Source: JAWLHJ01 sp040904945
Lineage (GTDB): Bacteria; Gemmatimonadota; Gemmatimonadetes; Longimicrobiales; Gaopeijiaceae
DNA length: 19,398 nucleotides
NCBI GenBank assembly: GCA_040904945.1
Contig: JBBDSM010000152.1
Span: 1 to 19,398 of the forward strand
Direction: 5' to 3'
Shown here: positions 14,043 to 19,398 of the stretch, piece by piece
Layout of the letters: every line of letters starts with the position of its first letter
Numbering within the stretch: position 1 is the first letter of the stretch
The notes under the pieces: model-generated
Told to the model about the DNA's origin: nothing
What the model saw: the letters and a program-made list of their open reading frames with translations, nothing else
Database searches by the model: none
Translations under genes and position numbers: made by a program

Positions 14043-15089
14043 GTGGAGATAGATCTGACCGGGCTCGTGCTTCCGGAGCGTGTCGAGATTCTCGACTCGC
14101 CGGACGTCACGCGCTCTGCGGTGTTCGTCATGGAGCCGCTCGAGCGTGGCTTCGGCCATACGCTGGGCAACTCGATTCGCCGCGTTCTGCTGTCGTCGCT
14201 TCGCGGCTCGGCGGTGTGGGCGTTCCGGATCGAGGGCGTGGTGCACGAGCACCAGACGATCCAGGGCGTGGTCGAGGACGTGCACCAGGTGATCCAGAAC
14301 TTGAAGGCGCTTGTCGTCGAGCTCGATGATGACGTCGACGAGGCCGTGCTCCAGATCAACGTGAGCAAGGCGGGAGCGGTGACGGCGGGCGACATTCAGG
14401 ACGCCGCCGGCGCCTCCGTGTTCGACGCGGACCACCACCTGTTTACGCTCCAGGAGGACCGTGACGTCCACGTGGAGTTGCACGTGAACAAGGGACGGGG
14501 CTTCGTACTCTCCGACCAGCACACGCTCCCCCGGGGCGCGCCGGTCGACATGGTACGGATCGACTCGATCTACAACCCGGTTCGTCGCGCGAACTTCACC
14601 GTCGAAGAGACGCGTGTCGGTCAGCGCACGGACTTCGATCGTCTGACCATGACCATCGAGACCGACGGGTCGGTGACGCCCGAGGACGCCGTGAAGTACG
14701 GCTCCGAGCTCGTGCGGAAGCACTTCGACTACATGCTGTACTTCGGCGAGGGCGGCCTCCCCGACGAGGCCGGGCCCGAGGGCACCGTGCCGGTTTCAGA
14801 CAGGCTGCAGGATCTGTTCGAGAAGTCCATCGACGATCTCGCGGAGCTGTCCGTCCGGTCACGGAACTCGCTTCAGAAAGAGAACATCCGCACGCTGGGC
14901 GATCTGGTGCAGCGCACCGAGGAAGAGATGCTCGCGATCGAGAACTTCGGCAAGAAGTCGCTGAAGGAGATCGCGGACTTCCTCGAGGAGCACGGCCTGC
15001 GGTTCGGAATGCAACTCGAAGAGGGAGACGACGGCCGCCTCTTCTTCGTGGACCAGGAAGCCGAAGCCACCGCTGGTGGTGAGGAGTAA
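14043..15089 (+). CDS. rpoA: RNA polymerase alpha subunit
   Basis: Alpha dimerises to start RNA polymerase assembly and its C-terminal domain contacts promoter DNA and activators. It starts with GTG at 14043, five bases after AGGAGG; the product is 348 residues. The N-terminal domain shows LERGFGHTLGNSIRRVLLSS (residues 33-52). The C-terminal domain is at about 256-318; residues equivalent to the DNA-binding 265 determinant of E. coli are kept (Arg272, Asn275, Gly303, Lys305, Ser306, Glu309). About 30 residues, partly acidic, follow the domain. An ATG two bases before the start (14041) is in another frame and stops at once. Confidence 0.98.
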   Translation: MEIDLTGLVLPERVEILDSPDVTRSAVFVMEPLERGFGHTLGNSIRRVLLSSLRGSAVWAFRIEGVVHEHQTIQGVVEDVHQVIQNLKALVVELDDDVDEAVLQINVSKAGAVTAGDIQDAAGASVFDADHHLFTLQEDRDVHVELHVNKGRGFVLSDQHTLPRGAPVDMVRIDSIYNPVRRANFTVEETRVGQRTDFDRLTMTIETDGSVTPEDAVKYGSELVRKHFDYMLYFGEGGLPDEAGPEGTVPVSDRLQDLFEKSIDDLAELSVRSRNSLQKENIRTLGDLVQRTEEEMLAIENFGKKSLKEIADFLEEHGLRFGMQLEEGDDGRLFFVDQEAEATAGGEE

Positions 15090-15091
15090 CG

Positions 15092-15445
15092 GTGCGGCAT
15101 CGTAAGAAGGGTCGTAAGCTTTCGCGTTCGCCCAGCCACCGGAAGGCGACACTGCGCAACATGGCCGCGTCGCTCTTTCTGCATGAGCGGATCGAGACCA
15201 CGACTGCCAAGGCGAAGGAGCTCCGGCCGTACGCCGAGCGGCTCATCACGTTGGCCCGTCGCGGAGACATCCACTCGCGCCGGCTGGCCGCGCGCAAGAT
15301 CCAGGACCGGAATGCGCTCGGGAAGCTGTTCGACGACATCGCTCCGCGTTTCACGGAGCGTCCCGGCGGCTACACGCGCATTCTGAAGCTCGGCAATCGT
15401 AAGGGCGACGCGGCAGACATGTCGCTCATCGAGCTCGTCGATTAG
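15092..15445 (+). CDS. rplQ: 50S ribosomal protein L17
   Basis: L17 binds 23S rRNA near the tunnel exit. It starts with GTG at 15092, two bases after the rpoA stop, with GAGGAG (15081-15086) as ribosome binding site inside the end of rpoA. The 117-residue product starts VRHRKKGRKLSRSPSHRKAT and contains FLHERIETTTAKAKELRPYA and GGYTRILKLGNRKGDAADMS. It is normally the last gene of the alpha operon; here two more genes follow closely. Confidence 0.98.
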   Translation: MRHRKKGRKLSRSPSHRKATLRNMAASLFLHERIETTTAKAKELRPYAERLITLARRGDIHSRRLAARKIQDRNALGKLFDDIAPRFTERPGGYTRILKLGNRKGDAADMSLIELVD

Positions 15446-15496
15446 TTTGTGCCGCTCTTCGTAAGCGGTCGACTTCAATCAGACAGGACGACGTAC

Positions 15497-16078
15497 ATGG
15501 CGGACAACGCTTCCCGGCGCGGCGCGAGCAATCTCGGCCTACCTCTAATGATCCTCGCTTTCGCGACGATCGGTGGCTTTCTCTATTGGCTGAACGGTCA
15601 GGCTTCGCGCGAGATGGCTGAGCGCCAGGCGTTTGCCGATTCCGTGGCGGCCGCGGAGGAAGAAGAGCGCAACCGTCCTCCGCTCGTCGACCCGGAGCGC
15701 ATCCAGATGGACGCGTCCGGATTCCAGGACCGCGCCATACGGCTCGAGAGCCTGCCGGTGGCGAGCACGCTCGGCACCCAGGGGTACTGGCTCGAGATGC
15801 CGAACGGGAACCCGTTCCTGGTCTCGATCGGTAGCGACGCCGAGGTCGAAGGGACCGTCGAACCTGGCGTGTCAGTCGACGTGACGGGCACGGTGCTCGC
15901 CATGAACGACTCGGTACTGACCGTGTGGACCGAGTCCGAGTCCATCGGCGAGGGGGACCGGCTCGCGGCCGAGTTCGCCACACATTTCATCGAGGTCCTC
16001 GAGCTCAGTGTCGTACCCGGCGGTGGAAGCGGGAACGATGAAGGGAGCGAGGGCAGCGGGGACAGCGGGGGAGAGTAG
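15497..16078 (+). CDS. Unrecognised membrane-anchored protein
   Basis: I do not recognise this 193-residue protein. It has a short polar N-terminus, one strongly hydrophobic segment at about residues 13-33 (LGLPLMILAFATIGGFLYWL), then an Ala/Glu-rich probable helix (about 37-60). A soluble domain of about 110 residues (77-172) follows, with alternating beta-like stretches (VEGTVEPGVSVDVTGTVLAM, SVLTVWTESESI); it could be an OB-like barrel. The C-terminus is a Gly/Ser/Glu tail. With positives at the N-terminus, the bulk is probably outside the cytoplasm. AGGA at 15484-15487 supports the ATG. It lies between rplQ and rpmB, four bases before rpmB and upstream of the terminator, so it is probably cotranscribed with ribosomal genes. 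Confidence 0.8.
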   Translation: MADNASRRGASNLGLPLMILAFATIGGFLYWLNGQASREMAERQAFADSVAAAEEEERNRPPLVDPERIQMDASGFQDRAIRLESLPVASTLGTQGYWLEMPNGNPFLVSIGSDAEVEGTVEPGVSVDVTGTVLAMNDSVLTVWTESESIGEGDRLAAEFATHFIEVLELSVVPGGGSGNDEGSEGSGDSGGE

Positions 16079-16082
16079 AGAG

Positions 16083-16298
16083 ATGGCTAGAGTCTGCTAT
16101 ACGTGTGGCAAGTTGCCCAGCACTGGGAACAACGTCAGCCACGCCAACAACAGGACCAAGCGGCGCTGGCTGCCGAACCTCCAGACGGTGAAGATCGTTG
16201 ATCGTGAGGGCGTGCGGCGTCGGGTTCGCGTGTGCACGCGGTGCATCTCGGCCGGCAAGATCGAGAAGGCGCCCAAGGTCGTGGTTCCGAGCGCCTGA
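16083..16298 (+). CDS. rpmB: 50S ribosomal protein L28, zinc-binding (C+)
   Basis: L28 binds the large subunit near the E site. From ATG 16083 the product is 71 residues and starts MARVCYTCGKLPSTGNNVSH, with ANNRTKRRWLPNLQTV after it. Cysteines 5, 8, 51 and 54 (CYTC and CTRC) form the zinc site of the C+ form. Its ribosome binding site, GGGGGAGAG, is within the last codons of the preceding membrane protein gene. rpmB usually sits next to rpmG; here it is at the end of the alpha-operon cluster, followed by a terminator. Confidence 0.97.
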   Translation: MARVCYTCGKLPSTGNNVSHANNRTKRRWLPNLQTVKIVDREGVRRRVRVCTRCISAGKIEKAPKVVVPSA

Positions 16299-16327
16299 GC
16301 GACCGCGCGGTTCGCGCCCAGGCGCGC

Positions 16328-16369
16328 AAAGGGCCCTTCCGGAGAAGTCCGGGAGGGTCCTTTTGTTTT
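16328..16369 (+). terminator. Intrinsic terminator after rpmB
   Basis: The arms 16328-16342 and 16349-16363 form a 15-bp stem with two G-U pairs, around the six-base loop AGAAGT. The 3' arm runs into TTTTGTTTT (16361-16369). This is a textbook Rho-independent terminator, about 30 bases after the rpmB stop. A smaller hairpin (GCGCG/CGCGC, 16305-16317) lies just upstream. It should end the long ribosomal transcription unit and separate it from rfbD. Confidence 0.9.
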
Positions 16370-16425
16370 CTGGGGGGTGGGTGCCATGCGCTGTGGTGGC
16401 TTCTTCCGCGAGCTGAAGGTCTCTT

Positions 16426-17322
16426 ATGACACATATGCTGGTGACCGGCGCGGCCGGGCTGTTGGGCTCCGAGGTGGTCGGGGCCGCCGAGCATCGGGGA
16501 TACGAGGTTCTCGCGGCGGGCCGCGACGACCTCGACGTGACCGACCGCGACGCGGTGTGGGACCTCCTGCTTGGAGGGCGCGGCGCGAGGACGGACGGGC
16601 TGCCGGCGCCGCGCTTCACCGACGTGGTGCATTGCGCTGCCTATACGGCGGTGGACGGGGCGGAGAAAGAGCCCGCCTTCGCAATGCGCGTGAACCGTGA
16701 CGGCACGCGGCACGTGGCGGAGGCCGCCGCCGAGGCGGGGGCACGCTTCGTGTGCGTGTCCACCGACTACGTGTTCGACGGTGAGGCGCGCGCTCCCTAC
16801 GCGCCGGACGCGCCCGTGGCACCGCTCTCCGTGTATGGACGCACCAAGCTCGAGGGGGAGCGGGTCGCGCTGGCGTCCCAGCCCGGCGCGCTGGTGGTCC
16901 GAACCAGTTGGCTGTATGGTGCCGGCGGTCGGAACTTCGTGTCGGCGATGCTCGAGCGAGGGAGGGAGCAGTCCGAGCCCCTCCGGGTCGTGAACGATCA
17001 GCGCGGGCGGCCGAGCTGGGCGCGAAACACCGCCGAGGGCCTCCTCGATCTCCTGGAGCGGCGCGCGCGGGGGGTGTGGCACGTGGCCGACGGGGGTGAC
17101 GCGACCTGGCTGGAGCTGGCTCGTCAGGCGTTCCGCATGTGTGGGGTTCCGACCCCGCTCGAGCCGGTGAGCACGGAGGCGTGGGGTGCTCCGGCGCCCC
17201 GTCCCCGTTATTCGGTGCTGGACGTGGCGGGAACCGAAGCCCTTCTCGGCCGGCCGCAGATGGACTGGCACGAGGCGTTGAGGCGTTACCTGACGGAGGT
17301 GGGAGAGATCGATGCCGATTGA
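16426..17322 (+). CDS. rfbD: dTDP-4-dehydrorhamnose reductase
   Basis: RmlD-type reductase, the last step of dTDP-L-rhamnose synthesis: NADPH-dependent reduction of dTDP-4-keto-L-rhamnose. The 298-residue product has the Rossmann motif GAAGLLG (8-14), HCAAYTAVD, the active-site STDYVFDG (112-119) and YGRTK (Tyr137, Lys141). The substrate-side NDQRGRPSWA motif also fits. Compared with the family it has a small insertion near residues 49-62. GAAGGT at 16415-16420 supports the ATG at 16426; an ATG at 16435 is the alternative. It opens a cassette with rfbA and rfbB. Confidence 0.92.
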   Translation: MTHMLVTGAAGLLGSEVVGAAEHRGYEVLAAGRDDLDVTDRDAVWDLLLGGRGARTDGLPAPRFTDVVHCAAYTAVDGAEKEPAFAMRVNRDGTRHVAEAAAEAGARFVCVSTDYVFDGEARAPYAPDAPVAPLSVYGRTKLEGERVALASQPGALVVRTSWLYGAGGRNFVSAMLERGREQSEPLRVVNDQRGRPSWARNTAEGLLDLLERRARGVWHVADGGDATWLELARQAFRMCGVPTPLEPVSTEAWGAPAPRPRYSVLDVAGTEALLGRPQMDWHEALRRYLTEVGEIDAD

Positions 17323-17361
17323 AGTGATGCCGTGTGAATCGACCCGGTCGGTGGCGCCCGC

Positions 17362-18114
17362 ATGAAGGGCGTGATTCTGGCGGGCGGCGTCGGCACGCGC
17401 CTGCTCCCGATGACACGGGTGACGAACAAGCACCTGCTTCCGGTCTACGACCGCCCGATGATCTACTTCCCCCTGCAGCAGCTCGTCGCGGCGGGGATCG
17501 ACGACATTCTGATCGTGACCGGCGGCGACGGTGCGGGAGACTTCCTCCGGCTGCTCCGGAACGGTCGGGAGTTCGGACTCGAGCAGCTGAAGTACGCCTA
17601 CCAGGAGGGGGAGGGGGGCATTGCCGAGGCGCTCGGCCTGGCCGAGCACTTCGCCGCGGGTGAGCCCATCGTGGTCATGCTCGGTGACAACATCTTCCAG
17701 GACTCCATCGCCGACGCCGTGGCTCGCTTCCGGAAGGATCCGGAGGGCGCCATGATCCTCCTCAAGGAAGTCGACGACCCGGAGCGGTTCGGCGTCGCGA
17801 CCTTGGATGGGGACCAGGTGACCGACATCGTCGAGAAGCCGGCCGACCCGCCGACGCGGCTCGCCGTGACCGGCTGCTACATGTACGACGCCGAGGTCTT
17901 TCGCATCGTGGGCGGTCTGGAGCCGTCGGCGCGGGGCGAGCTCGAGATCACGGACGTGAACAACCACTACATCCGAGCGGGGCGCATGCGGCATGCCGAA
18001 GTGACCGGCTGGTGGACCGACGCCGGCACCGTGCCGTCGCTCCACCGGGCCGCCGAGCTCGTGGCCCGCGACCGGGACAATCCGGTGCTCGCCGAGCCGA
18101 GGGCGTGGTCGTGA
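17362..18114 (+). CDS. rfbA: Glucose-1-phosphate thymidylyltransferase, short type
   Basis: Sugar-phosphate nucleotidylyltransferase, most likely making dTDP-glucose from glucose-1-phosphate and dTTP. The 250-residue product has the nucleotide-binding GGVGTRL (8-14), NKHLLPVYDRPMIYFPL (22-38), the metal-binding LGDNIF, the EKP motif and PSARGELEITDVN. It is shorter than the roughly 290-residue classical RmlA and lacks its C-terminal part; the NKHLLP wording (classical: SKQLLP) also marks the short subtype. Sugar specificity is inferred from the neighbouring rfbD and rfbB. Its stop is overlapped by the rfbB start (GTGA). Confidence 0.88.
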   Translation: MKGVILAGGVGTRLLPMTRVTNKHLLPVYDRPMIYFPLQQLVAAGIDDILIVTGGDGAGDFLRLLRNGREFGLEQLKYAYQEGEGGIAEALGLAEHFAAGEPIVVMLGDNIFQDSIADAVARFRKDPEGAMILLKEVDDPERFGVATLDGDQVTDIVEKPADPPTRLAVTGCYMYDAEVFRIVGGLEPSARGELEITDVNNHYIRAGRMRHAEVTGWWTDAGTVPSLHRAAELVARDRDNPVLAEPRAWS

Positions 18115-19121
18115 AGGTCCTGGTCACGGGCGGGGCCGGCTTCATCGGGTCGAACTTCGTCCGGCACCTGCTCGCCGAGCGCCTCGAGGTCGAGGTGGTG
18201 AACCTCGACAAGCTCACGTACGCCGGGAAGCTGGAGAACCTCGACGACTTCTCGGACGACGTGCGCCACACTTTCGTGCGCGGCGACATCTGCGACGCCG
18301 AGCTCGTCGACGAGGTCATGAAGGGCATCGACGTCGTCTACAACTTCGCCGCCGAGTCGCACGTCGACCGCTCCATCGAGGCCGACACGCCGTTCGTGCG
18401 CACGAACGTGACGGGTACCGCGGTCCTCCTCTCGGCCGCGCTCGGGCACGGCGTCGAGCGCTTCGTGCAGATCTCGACGGACGAGGTGTACGGAGAGCTC
18501 CCGTGGCGCGATCCGGAGGCCGGTCGTGAGGCGACCGGCGCCCAGGCCGCGGACGACGCTCCGCGCTTCACCGAGGACACGCCCCTGGCTCCGCGCTCAC
18601 CGTACTCGGCGACCAAGGCCTCCGCCGACCACCTCGTGAGCGCCTATCACGTCACGCACGGCCTCGACACCGTCATTACGCGCTGCTCCAACAACTACGG
18701 CCCGTATCAGCATCCCGAGAAGCTGATCCCGCTCATGATCAGCCGGGCCCTGACCGACGAGCCCCTCCCCGTGTACGGGGACGGCCTGAACGTGCGCGAC
18801 TGGATCCACGTGGCCGACCACTGCACCGGCGTGCTCGCGGCCGGGGAGCGGGGGCGGGCGGGCCGGGTCTACAACTTCGGCGGCGACGCCGAGCGCACGA
18901 ATCTGTCCGTCGTGCGGACGCTGCTCCGGGTGCTCGGGAAGCCCGAGTCGCTCATCGAGTACGTGAAGGACCGGCCGGGGCACGACCGCCGCTACGCCAT
19001 CGACTTCTCGCGGGCCGCGCACGAGCTGGGCTGGCGCCCGACCCGCGACTTCGAGGAAGGCCTGGCTGACACGGTGCAGTGGTATATGGAGAACGAGGCG
19101 TGGAGCGCGGCCGTGGGGTGA
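18111..19121 (+). CDS. rfbB: dTDP-glucose 4,6-dehydratase
   Basis: RmlB converts dTDP-glucose into dTDP-4-keto-6-deoxyglucose, using NAD+. From GTG 18111, in a GTGA overlap with rfbA, the product is 336 residues. It has the GGAGFIG motif (7-13), the NFAAESHVDRSI segment, the catalytic STDEVYG (Thr123, Asp124, Glu125), PYSATK (Tyr165, Lys169) and TRCSNNYGPYQHPEKLIP. Between DEVYG and FTEDTPLAP there is an insertion of about 20 residues (near 130-151) compared with the usual RmlB. An in-frame GTG at 18105 would add two residues. It ends 18 bases before the convergent antitoxin gene. Confidence 0.93.
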   Translation: MKVLVTGGAGFIGSNFVRHLLAERLEVEVVNLDKLTYAGKLENLDDFSDDVRHTFVRGDICDAELVDEVMKGIDVVYNFAAESHVDRSIEADTPFVRTNVTGTAVLLSAALGHGVERFVQISTDEVYGELPWRDPEAGREATGAQAADDAPRFTEDTPLAPRSPYSATKASADHLVSAYHVTHGLDTVITRCSNNYGPYQHPEKLIPLMISRALTDEPLPVYGDGLNVRDWIHVADHCTGVLAAGERGRAGRVYNFGGDAERTNLSVVRTLLRVLGKPESLIEYVKDRPGHDRRYAIDFSRAAHELGWRPTRDFEEGLADTVQWYMENEAWSAAVG

Positions 19122-19139
19122 GGGTGCACCAGGTGCTCG

Positions 19140-19361
19140 TTACGGACCCTGACGTGACTCCCTGATCGCTTCGAGGATCTCGTCGCGGCTCACCCCCGCT
19201 TCGGGCCCGTCGACGTCCAGCGGCGATGCCTCCCGCGCCACAGGCCGGATCGCGAACTCGGTCCCGTCCTGGCGGCGGACGCGCACCTCGCCCCCGTCAC
19301 GGGCTTCGTCGAGGATCTGTGCGAAGAGGCGCCGGGCCTCCGAGTAGGTATAGACCTTCAT
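19140..19361 (-). CDS. Phd/YefM-family antitoxin
   Basis: The 73-residue product starts MKVYTYSEARRLFAQILDEA and continues GGEVRVRRQDGTEFAIRPV, the N-terminal DNA-binding fold of the prevent-host-death (Phd/YefM) family. The C-terminal part, ending DEILEAIRESRQGP, would bind a toxin. The ATG is at 19361 on the minus strand after GGAGG (about eight bases before it); a TTG one codon upstream is also in frame. No toxin gene lies downstream, because rfbB ends convergently 18 bases away. Any partner must be upstream or elsewhere. Confidence 0.82.
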   Translation of the reverse strand: MKVYTYSEARRLFAQILDEARDGGEVRVRRQDGTEFAIRPVAREASPLDVDGPEAGVSRDEILEAIRESRQGP

Positions 19362-19364
19362 CAA

Positions 19365-19398
19365 TCAGACCTCCAGCAGGGTCACGCCGGCCTCGCGG
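19365..19398 (-). CDS. C-terminal end of an unidentified gene (partial)
   Basis: On the minus strand the last ten codons before a TGA (19365-19367) read REAGVTLLEV, in frame to the window edge and three bases before the antitoxin ATG. The GGAGG ribosome binding site of the antitoxin lies inside these codons, so the two genes would be coupled. The ending would suit a small PIN-type toxin, but ten residues cannot establish a family. Confidence 0.4.
   Translation of the reverse strand, partial: REAGVTLLEV

Noticed and set aside
14041..14052. ATG at 14041 as the rpoA start
   Set aside because: It is out of frame with rpoA and reaches TAG after three codons; the in-frame GTG at 14043 after AGGAGG is the start.
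16135..18045. 636-codon open frame on the minus strand
   Set aside because: It covers rpmB, the terminator, rfbD and most of rfbA in antisense. It is rich in H, R and G and looks like a codon-bias shadow, not a protein.
19121..19155. Bidirectional terminator between rfbB and the antitoxin
   Set aside because: AGGGT/ACCCT and GCACC/GGTGC pairings exist but give a weak, gapped stem without T-runs on either strand.
1..19398. CRISPR arrays, insertion sequences, rRNA, prophage or defence genes
   Set aside because: No regularly spaced repeats, transposase motifs or RNA-gene signatures were seen. The region is core-genome genes apart from the right-edge antitoxin.

Overview
The window is a GC-rich bacterial core-genome segment. 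Most of it (about 324-16298) is one compact, same-strand run of translation genes in the classical S10 - spc - alpha order. It is followed by a nucleotide-sugar cassette and, at the right edge, an antitoxin on the opposite strand. Ribosomal proteins S4, S14, L28 and L36 and the adenylate kinase are all the cysteine-rich, zinc-binding versions. Together with the dTDP-sugar genes this suggests a free-living, probably diderm bacterium. The overall protein style reminds me of Gemmatimonadota, but that is a low-confidence impression that a 16S, rpoB or r-protein tree would settle.

Layout. 1-323: non-coding region upstream of rpsJ, with several GC-rich inverted repeats and a possible promoter. 324-5363: S10 operon (rpsJ rplC rplD rplW rplB rpsS rplV rpsC rplP rpmC rpsQ). 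5410-10844: spc operon (rplN rplX rplE rpsN rpsH rplF rplR rpsE rpmD rplO secY), then adk and map (10867-12314). A good sigma70-type promoter overlaps the map stop codon and should start the alpha operon (rpmJ rpsM rpsK rpsD rpoA rplQ, 12377-15445). infA, often found between map and rpmJ, is not there. An unrecognised single-pass membrane protein (15497-16078) and rpmB (16083-16298) follow, and the run ends at a strong intrinsic terminator (16328-16369).

16426-19121: rfbD, a short-type rfbA and rfbB, which together make dTDP-4-keto-6-deoxyglucose and a reduced dTDP-deoxysugar, probably dTDP-L-rhamnose. The 3,5-epimerase gene rfbC is not in view. 19140-19361 (minus): a Phd/YefM-type antitoxin, preceded by the last ten codons of another minus-strand gene that runs off the window.

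Most of the content is ordinary and highly conserved, and I see no convincing novel multi-gene system. The points most worth a second look are the membrane protein embedded between rplQ and rpmB, the acidic repeat tail on L15, the strong hairpin between rpsD and rpoA, the internal promoter with the missing infA, and the antitoxin whose partner is not downstream of it.
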